From contig CAKPHY010000026.1 of assembly GCA_934162285.1 (NCBI GenBank), forward strand, positions 1 to 17,733: DNA of 17,733 nt, given 5' to 3'. The notes under the pieces were generated by a model. It did not search any database. It was not told where the DNA came from and saw only the letters and a list, made by a program, of their open reading frames with translations. Origin of the DNA: an uncultured Bacilli bacterium (lineage in GTDB: Bacteria; Bacillota_I; Bacilli_A; RF39; UBA660). Positions 1 through 7,742 of this stretch are shown here, piece by piece. Within the stretch, counting starts at the first letter, position 1; each line of letters starts with the position of its first letter. The translations under genes were made by a program, and so were the position numbers.

Positions 1-40
1 TTTTGTGAAAAAGTTTTTTTATTTTATGTTTTTATCAAAA

Positions 41-64
41 TAAAAAGTGAAATTTAATTTTCAC
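41..64 (-). terminator. Terminator after spoVAE
   Basis: On the minus strand, about 60 bases past the spoVAE stop, the arms GTGAAA and TTTCAC enclose a 6-base loop and are followed by a T-rich tract (TTTTTATTTT). This looks like an intrinsic terminator of the spoVA operon. A second inverted repeat (GAAGAATAA / TTATTCTTC, 76-97) lies just before it but has no U-tract. Confidence 0.6.
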
Positions 65-125
65 TCCTTATTACTGAAGAATAAAAGATTATTCTTCAAA
101 TTAATTATGAATTTAAAATTATTTT

Positions 126-476
126 TTAACTTTTAGGTTTAAATATCAAAGATAGGAAAAAAGAAAAAATAATGGCGGCAACTATTCCTGAACTTGTTAA
201 GTCAAACATTCCCATAAATAGTCCCATAATTCCGTTTTCTTTTACTCTATCGAGTGAACCATGAATTAGCAAATGACCAAAACTTGTAATAGGAACACTT
301 GCTCCCGCTCCAGCCCAACTAACAAATTTATCATAAATTGAAAATACATCTAAGAAAGCTCCAACCGAAACTAAAATACTAGTTAAGTGTCCAGGAGTTA
401 ACTTAGTATTATCTAAAATTATTTGACCAATTAAACAGACGGCACCTGCAAATAGAAATGCCTTTAAATATATCAT
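126..476 (-). CDS. spoVAE: Stage V sporulation protein AE (SpoVAE)
   Basis: A small integral membrane protein (116 aa) of the SpoVA channel, which moves dipicolinic acid into the forespore during sporulation and releases it at germination. Three or four hydrophobic segments are visible. The block around residues 50-75 (FVSWAGAGASVPITSFGHLL) is the family signature and is clearly paralogous to the matching block of the neighbouring SpoVAC. The length equals that usual for SpoVAE(b). The ATG overlaps the spoVAD stop (ATGA), and the Shine-Dalgarno GGAGG lies inside the end of spoVAD, so translation is probably coupled. Last gene of the spoVAC-AD-AE operon. The minimal three-gene set resembles clostridial operons rather than the longer Bacillus one. 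Confidence 0.93.
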   Translation of the reverse strand: MIYLKAFLFAGAVCLIGQIILDNTKLTPGHLTSILVSVGAFLDVFSIYDKFVSWAGAGASVPITSFGHLLIHGSLDRVKENGIMGLFMGMFDLTSSGIVAAIIFSFFLSLIFKPKS

Positions 477-1447
477 ATATTAGCCTCCAAACTAATTGCA
501 TGAGCGATAGCTGGTATTGTTTGATGTTGATTAACACTTGTAGTTGATAATAAAGCTCCAGTTGCAACTAATAAAACTCTTTTTAAATTACCTTTCAACA
601 TTTCATCAAAAACATAAGTATAAGTAACCATAGGAGCACAAGCGGGACCACTTCCTCCAGAATAGACTGATTGTTTATTTATATCATAAATCATTGTTGC
701 CGTGTCATTATAATTGATTAAATCAATTTTATATTCTTCTTTCATTAGATCTTTTAATACTTTTTTACCAAATTCTCCTAGATCACCAGTTAATATTAAG
801 TCATAGTATTCTAAATTTCTATTGCATTCTTTTAAATGTTTATCTATAACATAAGCTGCGGCAGGTGCCATAATTGCTCCCATTTCATAGGCATCTTTAA
901 TACCATAATCTTGAATAACACCAATGGTTCCACTTTCAATTTTAATTTTGCTTTTTTCACTTGTTACCAACGCAGCAGCACTACCAGTGACCGTGAAAGT
1001 TGTACATTTTGGTTTAGGTCCACCATATTCTACCGGATAACGGAATTGTTTTTCAGCAGCATTATTATGTGATGAAACATTTACTAAAACATTTTCTACT
1101 TGTTTGGCTTCTACAAAATTTGAAGCTATTATTAACCCTTCTGTTGCAGTTGCACAAGCATTATATATTCCTAAATAAGGAATGGGAAAATTAGCTACTG
1201 CAAAGTTAGATGCTGATATTTGGTTTAATAGATCACCAGCAATAATTAAATCAACTTTGTTCTTCTTAGTAATTTTACCAATTGTTTCTGATATCATTTT
1301 GCTTTCTGCTTGTTCCCATGTTTTAGCATTCATATAAAAGTCATCATAATAGTCTTGAAAATATTTACTCATTGGACCTTCATGTTCAAACTTTCCAGCA
1401 ACTACTGCTGTATCTTTAATATAAACATTATTGTATTTAAATGTCAT
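473..1447 (-). CDS. spoVAD: Stage V sporulation protein AD (SpoVAD)
   Basis: The soluble, peripheral component of the SpoVA complex. In the known family it has a thiolase/ketoacyl-synthase fold and binds dipicolinic acid at the outer face of the inner spore membrane. The 324-aa length is close to the usual ~335. Thiolase-like landmarks are the NACATATEG block with Cys98, the SSHN block at about 125-128, the GSAAALV block at 155-161 and the YSGGSGPACAP block near 262-272. The ATG follows the Shine-Dalgarno GGAGGTTAAAA, whose GGAGGT encodes the last two codons of spoVAC, so the two genes are tightly packed (2-base gap). It overlaps spoVAE by 4 bases. Nothing appears broken. Confidence 0.95.
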   Translation of the reverse strand: MTFKYNNVYIKDTAVVAGKFEHEGPMSKYFQDYYDDFYMNAKTWEQAESKMISETIGKITKKNKVDLIIAGDLLNQISASNFAVANFPIPYLGIYNACATATEGLIIASNFVEAKQVENVLVNVSSHNNAAEKQFRYPVEYGGPKPKCTTFTVTGSAAALVTSEKSKIKIESGTIGVIQDYGIKDAYEMGAIMAPAAAYVIDKHLKECNRNLEYYDLILTGDLGEFGKKVLKDLMKEEYKIDLINYNDTATMIYDINKQSVYSGGSGPACAPMVTYTYVFDEMLKGNLKRVLLVATGALLSTTSVNQHQTIPAIAHAISLEANI

Positions 1448-1449
1448 TT

Positions 1450-1890
1450 TTAACCTCCAAATATTAAGTATCTAAGTAAACCAAAAACATAAGAACTAAC
1501 TACCCCATACACGATTACACTTCCAGCTAATTTAAACATATTAGCTCCTATTCCTGTAATCATTCCATCTTTTTTATATTCCAAAGTAGCACTCATCATT
1601 GAATGCGCAAAACCGGTTATAGGTACGATTAAACCAGCGCGAGCAAAGTGAACAAATTTATCAAAGAAACCTAAACAAGTACACAAACACCCTAAAAATA
1701 CTAAAGTTACTGTTGAATATGTAAGAGCTTCTTTCATTTCAATTTTGAACATATAGACATATAAATCACTTAATCCTTGCGCAAATACGCCAATCAAGCC
1801 TCCAATCACGAAAGCAATTATCATATTTCTAACTTTATTTTCTTTGGGTAAATTCCTTTTTACAATTTTTTGATATTCTTCTGTTTTCAT
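1450..1890 (-). CDS. spoVAC: Stage V sporulation protein AC (SpoVAC)
   Basis: A membrane protein (146 aa) of the dipicolinic-acid channel; SpoVAC of B. subtilis is mechanosensitive. After a basic N-terminus (residues 1-22) come several transmembrane segments (about 23-45, 58-80, 84-100, 118-142). The family block FVHFARAGLIVPITGFAHS sits near residues 78-96. Length is as expected. The start is set by GGAGG four bases upstream of the ATG. First gene of the spoVA operon: a strong terminator separates it from the sigma-F-type gene, and a sigma-G-like promoter lies directly upstream, so it should be expressed in the forespore after engulfment. Confidence 0.94.
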   Translation of the reverse strand: MKTEEYQKIVKRNLPKENKVRNMIIAFVIGGLIGVFAQGLSDLYVYMFKIEMKEALTYSTVTLVFLGCLCTCLGFFDKFVHFARAGLIVPITGFAHSMMSATLEYKKDGMITGIGANMFKLAGSVIVYGVVSSYVFGLLRYLIFGG

Positions 1891-1904
1891 ATTTCCTCCA
1901 TTTT

Positions 1905-1933
1905 TATTATGAAAGTTTTCAAATTTTATATAC
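1905..1933 (-). promoter_or_regulatory. Sigma-G-type promoter of spoVACDE
   Basis: On the minus strand GTATA (-35, 1933-1929) is separated by 17 bases from CATAATA (-10, 1911-1905). This fits the sigma-G consensus (GNATR / CATNMTA), and spoVA is a known sigma-G operon in Bacillus. It lies between the upstream terminator and the spoVAC Shine-Dalgarno site. Motif match by eye only. Confidence 0.6.
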
Positions 1934-1934
1934 T

Positions 1935-1966
1935 AAAAAACAGTTTAAGCGCTTAAACTGTTTTTT
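1935..1966 (-). terminator. Terminator overlapping the end of the sigma-F-type gene
   Basis: A perfect palindrome with arms AACAGTTTAAGC and GCTTAAACTGTT, flanked by A6 and T6. It overlaps the sigma gene's last codons and stop (TAA 1947-1945). It ends the spoIIAA-sigF transcript and can work in both directions. Confidence 0.75.
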
Positions 1967-2547
1967 AATTTTACTAATATTTTTTGTTCTTCTCTAGAAA
2001 TCCAAGTTTGATTTTTACCAATTGAATTAGCAATCTCTGTTTGCGTCCTATTTTCATAATAGCGCAACTCAATAATTCTTCTTTCCTCTTCACTTAGACT
2101 ATTGATAGAATTTTGAAGCATTATATTTGTATCAATATCATATTCTTTACTCGGAATAAGTTCATACAAGCTAAATGAATCTTCATCCGTAACAACCTCA
2201 TCTAAACTTTGAACAGGTTTTACTGAACCAACTGCTAAATTAATTATATTAATAGGTATTTCTAAATATCTACTTACTTCTTCTAAACTTGGTTCTCGCA
2301 TTAGTTTTTGAGATAGTAAATTTATGGCTTGATTGATTTTATAATTAACATTACTAATTTCGCGATTTACTTTAAAACTTTTATCTTCACGAATATATTT
2401 CTTCATTTCACCCCATATATATTTGTAAGCAAAAGAAGAAAATTTGACATTTAAGTTTTGATTATATTTTTTATACGCTTTTATTAGTCCTATACAACCT
2501 ACTTGAAATAGATCTTCTTTATTTACATAATTGGGAAAATATTTCAT
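1945..2547 (-). CDS. sigF: Sporulation sigma factor, sigma-F/G family (probably SigF)
   Basis: A sigma-70-family RNA polymerase sigma factor. Placement between spoIIAA and spoVAC is the conserved place of spoIIAC, so sigma F, the first forespore sigma factor, is the best call; sequence alone would also allow sigma G. From the first ATG it has 200 aa: regions 2.2-2.4 (EDLFQVGCIGLIKA at 11-24, then the FSSFAYKYIWGEMKKYIRED block), region 3 (about 62-110) and region 4 with a helix-turn-helix at about 165-190. The start is doubtful. The frame is open for 22 more codons (to 2613) and encodes NQNLIYAI directly before MKYFPNY, which matches conserved region 2.1 of the family. That extension contains no ATG, GTG or TTG, and the ATG at 2547 has no Shine-Dalgarno site. 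An A7 run lies at 2570-2576. No spoIIAB lies upstream. Confidence 0.85.
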   Translation of the reverse strand: MKYFPNYVNKEDLFQVGCIGLIKAYKKYNQNLNVKFSSFAYKYIWGEMKKYIREDKSFKVNREISNVNYKINQAINLLSQKLMREPSLEEVSRYLEIPINIINLAVGSVKPVQSLDEVVTDEDSFSLYELIPSKEYDIDTNIMLQNSINSLSEEERRIIELRYYENRTQTEIANSIGKNQTWISREEQKILVKLKNSLSA

Positions 2548-2588
2548 AATTGCATAAATTAAATTTTGATTTTTTTCAATTATGTTAG

Positions 2589-2918
2589 TTAGTTCTTCTC
2601 TAATATTGTAAATTCATCTTCTCTTTCTGTTATTATTTTAAGTAAATTTTCAACTTTTTTATGAATTTTACTTGGAATCGAGCAAAGAACAACATCGCTT
2701 TGGTTTTTTAACATTTCATAACTTTCAAGAAATACATTAACGCCATAATTATCAATATCATTAACACCATAAAAATTAAATACTATCTTTTTTATGCCAT
2801 TATCTAATATAAGAGGATCAATTTCTTCTACTATTAATTTACTACTAATTTTATTGATTGAACCTTTTAAGCGAATAAAAAGTATTCCTTTCTTAAATTG
2901 AAAATCATATTCAAGCAA
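2589..2918 (-). CDS. spoIIAA: SpoIIAA-like STAS protein (anti-sigma-F antagonist)
   Basis: A STAS-domain protein of 109 aa, close to the ~117 aa of SpoIIAA. In known systems unphosphorylated SpoIIAA displaces the anti-sigma factor SpoIIAB from sigma F, and SpoIIAB inactivates it by phosphorylating Ser58 in a DSSG motif. Here the equivalent motif reads D56-N57-Y58-G59, so the phospho-acceptor is Asn and the next residue is Tyr. The flanking STAS pattern (IVFNFYGVNDID before it, VVLCSIP at 76-82) is well kept. Translation starts at TTG (2918-2916) behind GAGGTG eight bases upstream. A sequence fitting the sigma-H -35 consensus (AAAAGGATTA, 2960-2951) lies upstream, but no clear -10 accompanies it. 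The sigma gene follows after 41 bases, leaving no room for spoIIAB. Confidence 0.8.
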   Translation of the reverse strand: MLEYDFQFKKGILFIRLKGSINKISSKLIVEEIDPLILDNGIKKIVFNFYGVNDIDNYGVNVFLESYEMLKNQSDVVLCSIPSKIHKKVENLLKIITEREDEFTILEKN

Positions 2919-2991
2919 TAAATTTCACCTCACTTATAATTTATCATATTTAATCCTTTTTTATTTACTTTCGACAAATAAAGAACTTTTT

Positions 2992-4299
2992 TTAATTCGA
3001 CAATTTGTTGAAGCTTTTATAAATCGCAAATATTATTAAAACAACACCTAAAGTAATTAGAATGATTGGCAAAATATTGGTTTTCTTTACATAAGTTTTT
3101 ATTTCTTTTTTACTTATAATTTCATCTTTAGTTTTTAAATTGCTTTCTAATCTATCAATTATTTCATTTTTATTTTCGATAGTGTCTAATAATTCTTTAT
3201 TTTTTATTTCCAATTTATTTTCTAAGCTTTTTATGTATTCATTATAAGTATCTACTTTTACTTTTTTAGTAATAGTTTTATTAGGAAAAAGAAATTTTAC
3301 TTCGTATTCACCATTTTTGGTTATATCAATATTAGAAGTTATTTCATAAGGAATGTCACTTTTGATGTAATCATTTAGATCATAAACACTACTAGTAATA
3401 ACAATATTATCTTTTATTTCAACCCGAGCTTTTTTTAAATATTCTTTTTCAATTATAAAATCGTCATTATCTTTAATATAACCTTCAACATTTTCTACAT
3501 ACCCTGGATAATAATTTTTAATAATTTTATAATAGCCAATATATTTATCGCGATAAGAATATTCTTGATAAGAATCTTTTAACATCATATCATTTCTTTT
3601 AGTATATAGCTCAAATTCATCTATAAAAGCAGTATTAAGAATATCAAATTCATCTATAGTTATTAGATTAGTAGTACTTAATTTTTCACAACTATAAAGA
3701 GGATTAATTAAACTATCATCTTCATAAAATGTTATTTTATATTTAATATCATTTGTATTAAAAGCAATTTCTATTTTAATGTCATTTATATCATAATTAT
3801 TTTTTAAAGTAATATCTAAAATATTGATTTTAACTCCGGTCGTGTAGTCTCGATCTTCTAAATACATATAATATGAATCACTACAACTTTTGCAAAAAGT
3901 ACCACTTCGCAAGTTTTCTTGATCTTTTCTAATTACATACTCAGTTAATACTTTATCATCACTAAAAACTTCAAGTCTAACGTATTTGGCTTTTTTTAAT
4001 TGTTGATAAATATAAACTGTTCTTTCTCTTATTTCGCGATTTTTTAAGCTTTCAGGTTTTTCTTTTGAGTATTCACTATAAGTAGTATAAAAATATTTTT
4101 TATTATCTTTATTTAAAAAATCTTGATCATTTTCATCTTCAATAAAATAATTATAAATTTTTTCTTCTTTATAAAATCGATATTTTTTGGTTTCTTTTAT
4201 TTGGTATTCATTTTCATCTAGTGCTTGAGCATCTAAGTAATAGATTTTAGCTTGAATTTTGGGAACAAAAATTAGTAAAAGTAGCATTAATAACTTCAA
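2992..4299 (-). CDS. Unrecognised membrane-anchored coiled-coil protein
   Basis: I do not recognise this 435-aa protein. It has an N-terminal signal peptide (about 1-17, MKLLMLLLLIFVPKIQA), a largely extracytoplasmic body rich in Tyr, Lys, Asp and Asn, a CKSC motif at 136-139, an Ig-like beta-rich stretch around 300-350, a coiled coil at about 354-400 and a C-terminal transmembrane helix at about 409-428 with a short basic tail. It would be a surface protein held at its C-terminus. The start is TTG (4299-4297): AGGAGGTGAT lies at ideal distance, whereas the next in-frame ATG (fifth codon) is too far away. It sits between pbpB and spoIIAA, so a role in envelope or sporulation is possible, but this is inference from position only. 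Confidence 0.8.
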   Translation of the reverse strand: MKLLMLLLLIFVPKIQAKIYYLDAQALDENEYQIKETKKYRFYKEEKIYNYFIEDENDQDFLNKDNKKYFYTTYSEYSKEKPESLKNREIRERTVYIYQQLKKAKYVRLEVFSDDKVLTEYVIRKDQENLRSGTFCKSCSDSYYMYLEDRDYTTGVKINILDITLKNNYDINDIKIEIAFNTNDIKYKITFYEDDSLINPLYSCEKLSTTNLITIDEFDILNTAFIDEFELYTKRNDMMLKDSYQEYSYRDKYIGYYKIIKNYYPGYVENVEGYIKDNDDFIIEKEYLKKARVEIKDNIVITSSVYDLNDYIKSDIPYEITSNIDITKNGEYEVKFLFPNKTITKKVKVDTYNEYIKSLENKLEIKNKELLDTIENKNEIIDRLESNLKTKDEIISKKEIKTYVKKTNILPIILITLGVVLIIFAIYKSFNKLSN

Positions 4300-4350
4300 T
4301 TAAATCACCTCCTACTAATAACATACAAGATAGATTGTTTTCATTCCTTT

Positions 4351-4399
4351 AAAAAAGATAAAGAATTTGGATTTTTTATCTAAATTTCTTTATCTTTTA
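4351..4399 (-). terminator. Terminator after pbpB
   Basis: On the minus strand the arms AAAGATAAAGAA and TTCTTTATCTTT flank a loop of roughly 20 bases, and the second arm runs into T6. The first arm encodes the last residues of the penicillin-binding protein, so the hairpin overlaps its 3' end. It should end the mraZ operon transcript. Confidence 0.55.
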
Positions 4400-6509
4400 A
4401 TTTTATATATATTTTTTCTGAATTTTTTAAAACTTCATTAGCTTTAATACTTTGTTCAACTACATAGCCATAACCTTCAAACTCGTATTCAATATTAGCT
4501 AAGTTGCAGAACGTTGTTACATCTTTTCTTGACCAGTTTTTAAAATCTGGAACTTTTATTTCCAAACTATTGGTTACAAGAAAAAGTTTATCATTATCAA
4601 GTAATGTAGTATTAGCTAGTGGATATTGATTGATAATTTTATCACCAGATCCAACAACAATAACGTCTAAAGTTTTTTCTAATTGTTTTTTTATAGTAAC
4701 AGTATCCATACCACGATAATCTTCTAAAACTATACTATTAGAGGTATCTAAAGTTATTTTATGATTAAAGGTATTTCTATAAGTAGCAATATCTTTCATG
4801 AGTTTTACAACTGCTTCTGCCATTTTAGTTGAACCATTCATTTTAGGTTGCTTAATTGAGGCAAATATAATAACATCAGGATCGTCTTTAGGAAACATTC
4901 CTGCAAATGAAAATATACTATTAAATACATTAGTAGAATATCTACCTAATTCAGGATCATAAATTTGTGCAGTTCCGGTTTTACCTATTACATTAAAACC
5001 ATCTATCTTATATCGTAACCCCGTTGCTCCTGGAGTGGTTGAATTAACTACATTATACATAAGTTCCCGTACTGCTTTTACATTTTCTGATGAAGCTACT
5101 TGGGTTTTTTCAATTTTATTTTCGTATAATATATCACCAGTTTTGGAATCTACTATTTTAGAAACAATACTTGGTTTAATCATATAACCATTATTGGCAA
5201 TAATTGATAATGCTTGTAATTCTTGAATTGGAGTTATAGTAATTCCTTGACCATAGGCAGCGGCAGCAACTTCAACGTCATAATTAAAGTTTAAACTACC
5301 ACTTAATTCTCGTGGTAAATTTATACCTGTCTTTTGACCATATCCATATTTTGTCAGACATGAATGTAAGTCAGTTTTAGTAATGGTTCCATTCTGAGTC
5401 ATAGTAGCAACTGCTGTATTACTTGAACGTTCAAAACCAAGATCATAAGTTATACGACCCCATCCTACTACATTATGGTCATATATTAAAGTGTCACCTA
5501 TTTTTATTACTCCGGATTCATAAGTATCACTACCTTTGTACGTTCCTTTTTCCATCGCACACAAATAGGTAAATATTTTCATTACTGATCCAGGCTCATA
5601 GGTAAAAGAAACCAAAGGATTTTCATAATTAGTAATATTTAATTCATTAGGATTAAATGATGGCACTGATGCTGAACCAAGAATTTTTCCAGTTTTGGCT
5701 TCCATTACAGATACAGTAAAGAATGTTGGATCAGATCCTTTTTCAACATAATCAGCAGCTGTTTCTAAAAATCTTTGAATATTAGCATCAAGAGTTAAAT
5801 ATATGTCATTGCCATTAGTAGCAGGAACATTTATTTCCGGGGTATCTGGTATTTTATAGCCGTAGCGATCTTGTTGTTGCTCTATTCTACCATTGGTTCC
5901 TTTTAATTCGTTATTATATAAAGATTCAATGCCTAGTTCTCCAACAATTTCATTGGAATCATTTTTTTTAGCATAACCTACTATATAAGAAGCAAAGTCA
6001 CCATTAGGATAATATCTCTTATTATCTTCAATAAAATCAATTCCTGGTAAATTTAAAGCTTCAATTTCTTCTTTTTTTAGTTCGGTAATTCCTCTACCAC
6101 CAGGGCCTAATTCTACTTGATATAAGTCCATGTTTAATAAGCGTAAAAGGCGATCTTCACTCATATTTATGAGTGGTGCAAGTTCACGAGCTGTTTTTTC
6201 TTTATCAACCACATGAAGTGGTGTTTTTGAAGTTCCTGTTCGTGATTCTGACAAATAAGCTATGACAGTATAAGATGTTACGGTTTGAGCAAGAATTGTA
6301 CCATCTTCGGCATAAATATTTCCTCTAAGTGCTTTAATTGTTGTTTTATAAGTATTACGATTTTTAGCAAATGCCTGCATATTTATACCATATACATTTT
6401 TAAATAAAGCTAAATAACAAAGTTGAATATATAAAACCACAATAAAAACAAGAAATATCTTAAAAAATTTTTGGGGTTTTTTCCATTTCCTAATATTTCT
6501 TGTTTGCAT
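4380..6509 (-). CDS. pbpB: Division transpeptidase PBP2B/FtsI with two PASTA domains
   Basis: A class B penicillin-binding protein that cross-links septal peptidoglycan. Numbering from the upstream ATG (6518): transmembrane helix about 20-40, dimerisation/pedestal domain 60-230, and transpeptidase domain about 240-580 with the serine motif SVMK (S311-K314), SSN (365-367) and KTGT (513-516). Two PASTA domains follow at about 595-650 and 653-710. The total of ~710 aa matches PBP2B of Bacillus; SpoVD has only one PASTA domain, so PbpB is preferred. I start at the second ATG (6509-6507), three codons in. AAGGA lies eight bases from it but directly touches the first ATG (6518). Fourth gene of mraZ-rsmH-ftsL-pbpB. 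The usual next genes (spoVD, murE, mraY, murD) are not here. Confidence 0.93.
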   Translation of the reverse strand: MQTRNIRKWKKPQKFFKIFLVFIVVLYIQLCYLALFKNVYGINMQAFAKNRNTYKTTIKALRGNIYAEDGTILAQTVTSYTVIAYLSESRTGTSKTPLHVVDKEKTARELAPLINMSEDRLLRLLNMDLYQVELGPGGRGITELKKEEIEALNLPGIDFIEDNKRYYPNGDFASYIVGYAKKNDSNEIVGELGIESLYNNELKGTNGRIEQQQDRYGYKIPDTPEINVPATNGNDIYLTLDANIQRFLETAADYVEKGSDPTFFTVSVMEAKTGKILGSASVPSFNPNELNITNYENPLVSFTYEPGSVMKIFTYLCAMEKGTYKGSDTYESGVIKIGDTLIYDHNVVGWGRITYDLGFERSSNTAVATMTQNGTITKTDLHSCLTKYGYGQKTGINLPRELSGSLNFNYDVEVAAAAYGQGITITPIQELQALSIIANNGYMIKPSIVSKIVDSKTGDILYENKIEKTQVASSENVKAVRELMYNVVNSTTPGATGLRYKIDGFNVIGKTGTAQIYDPELGRYSTNVFNSIFSFAGMFPKDDPDVIIFASIKQPKMNGSTKMAEAVVKLMKDIATYRNTFNHKITLDTSNSIVLEDYRGMDTVTIKKQLEKTLDVIVVGSGDKIINQYPLANTTLLDNDKLFLVTNSLEIKVPDFKNWSRKDVTTFCNLANIEYEFEGYGYVVEQSIKANEVLKNSEKIYIKLKDKEI

Positions 6510-6520
6510 GTTCCACATCC

Positions 6521-6814
6521 TTACTTATCTATAATTATAATATTTTCGTAATTATAAGACAAGCCCAATTCATCGACAACACCTTTGACATTATCAAAAG
6601 CAGTCAATTCACTTATTTTCATACTCAAACTTTCATTCTTTTTTTCTTGAGTAGAAATTTGGTAATTAAGCTTTTCTATACTCATTTTTAAATTGCCTAA
6701 GTCAGCTGCTGAGTATATTTTTATAAATACTACTAAAAACATCATAATTGCAATACTAAAGTAAAGGAGTTTTTCACCTTTAGTGATTCTGCTTTTTTTC
6801 TTTGATGTTGCCAT
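6521..6814 (-). CDS. ftsL: Cell division protein FtsL
   Basis: A short bitopic membrane protein (97 aa) of the divisome, which with DivIC/FtsB supports the septal transpeptidase. A basic cytoplasmic N-terminus (1-15, SKKKSRITKGEK) is followed by one transmembrane helix (about 16-36) and an extracellular coiled coil (about 40-75). The sequence is poorly conserved, as usual for FtsL, so the call rests on topology, size and position between rsmH and the division PBP. It ends two bases before the first ATG of pbpB and begins one base after rsmH, giving a tightly packed operon. Confidence 0.85.
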   Translation of the reverse strand: MATSKKKSRITKGEKLLYFSIAIMMFLVVFIKIYSAADLGNLKMSIEKLNYQISTQEKKNESLSMKISELTAFDNVKGVVDELGLSYNYENIIIIDK

Positions 6815-6815
6815 T

Positions 6816-7742
6816 TTACCTTCCTATTCTTTCTATTATGCGCAATTTAGCGCTTCGTGAGCGATTATTACTATCTACTTCTTCATTACTTGGCGAAATT
6901 GTATCAACAATTTTAAACTTAGGTTGATATTCTAAAGGAATAACTGGTAGTGAAGAAAGTTCTTTTTTAACTGTGCTATTCTCTCTAAAAATTTCTTTAC
7001 AAATACGATCTTCTAAAGAATGAAAAGTAATAACACAGATTCGACCATGAATGTCAATTAAATCTAGTGCATAATTTAACGACTTGGTCAAGACATTTAA
7101 TTCGTCATTTACTTCAATTCTAATTGCCTGAAAGACTTTTCTAGCTGGATGGTGTTCTCTTTTATATTTTGCCGGAACAGCACTAGCAATAATATCTGCT
7201 AACTCCAATGTTGTTTCTATTGCTTTTTCCGTACGTTTAGCTACAATTTTATGAGCAATACTAGTAGCGAATTTTTCTTCACCATATTCTCTAAAAATTC
7301 TAACTAAATCAGAATAACTATATTCATTTACAACTTTATAGGCTGTCAATGAATTATTTTTATCCATTCGCATATCTAAAGTTGCATCAGCGTGAAAACT
7401 AAAGCCACGTTCTCCCTCATCAAGTTGGGGACTTGAAACCCCTAGATCAAATAGTATGCCATCAACATGCTCGACATTTCTTTTAAGTAATTCTTCTTTT
7501 ATATGAACAAAATTACTGTAAATAATCTCGTAGTTGTTAGCAATTTTACTTAATCTTTCTTGGCTATTTTTTATAGCTTCCATATCTTGATCAAAAGCAT
7601 AAAGAAAGCCATTTGGTATTTGTTTTAGAATTTCACTGCTATGTCCACCATAGCCTAAAGTACAATCAACTATTATGCTATCTTTTTTTAAATTTAATCC
7701 TTGAATGCTTTCGTTTAAAAGTACACTGATATGTTTAGACAT
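6816..7742 (-). CDS. rsmH: 16S rRNA m4C1402 methyltransferase RsmH (MraW)
   Basis: An S-adenosylmethionine-dependent enzyme that N4-methylates C1402 of 16S rRNA in the ribosomal P site. From the chosen ATG it has 308 aa, the normal size. Landmarks are the N-terminal MSKHISVLLNE, the SAM-binding block VDCTLGYGGHS (25-35), acidic D51, the LFDLGVSSPQLD and GFSFHADATLDMRMD blocks and the late FHSLEDR motif. The ATG (7742-7740) lies inside the end of mraZ (8-base overlap). An in-frame TTG three codons earlier (7751) is possible, but M-S-K-H is where family members usually start. No strong Shine-Dalgarno site is visible, so coupling to mraZ translation is likely. Confidence 0.95.
   Translation of the reverse strand: MSKHISVLLNESIQGLNLKKDSIIVDCTLGYGGHSSEILKQIPNGFLYAFDQDMEAIKNSQERLSKIANNYEIIYSNFVHIKEELLKRNVEHVDGILFDLGVSSPQLDEGERGFSFHADATLDMRMDKNNSLTAYKVVNEYSYSDLVRIFREYGEEKFATSIAHKIVAKRTEKAIETTLELADIIASAVPAKYKREHHPARKVFQAIRIEVNDELNVLTKSLNYALDLIDIHGRICVITFHSLEDRICKEIFRENSTVKKELSSLPVIPLEYQPKFKIVDTISPSNEEVDSNNRSRSAKLRIIERIGR

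Noticed and set aside
836..1072. Open frame on plus opposite spoVAD
   Set aside because: It lies fully inside spoVAD, has no ribosome-binding site and gives a low-complexity Phe/Asn/Cys-rich product; a shadow of the real gene.
2589..2616. A programmed -1 frameshift joining spoIIAA to the sigma gene
   Set aside because: I find no X-XXY-YYZ slippery heptamer in the overlap. The open frame is recorded as a finding, but a classical frameshift is not supported.
2951..2960. Sigma-H promoter for spoIIAA
   Set aside because: The -35 (AGGATTA) fits, but no RNNGAAT -10 stands at 12-14 bases, so it is not listed as a promoter.
6500..6691. Open frame on plus opposite ftsL
   Set aside because: Antisense to ftsL and pbpB, without Shine-Dalgarno site or recognisable product.
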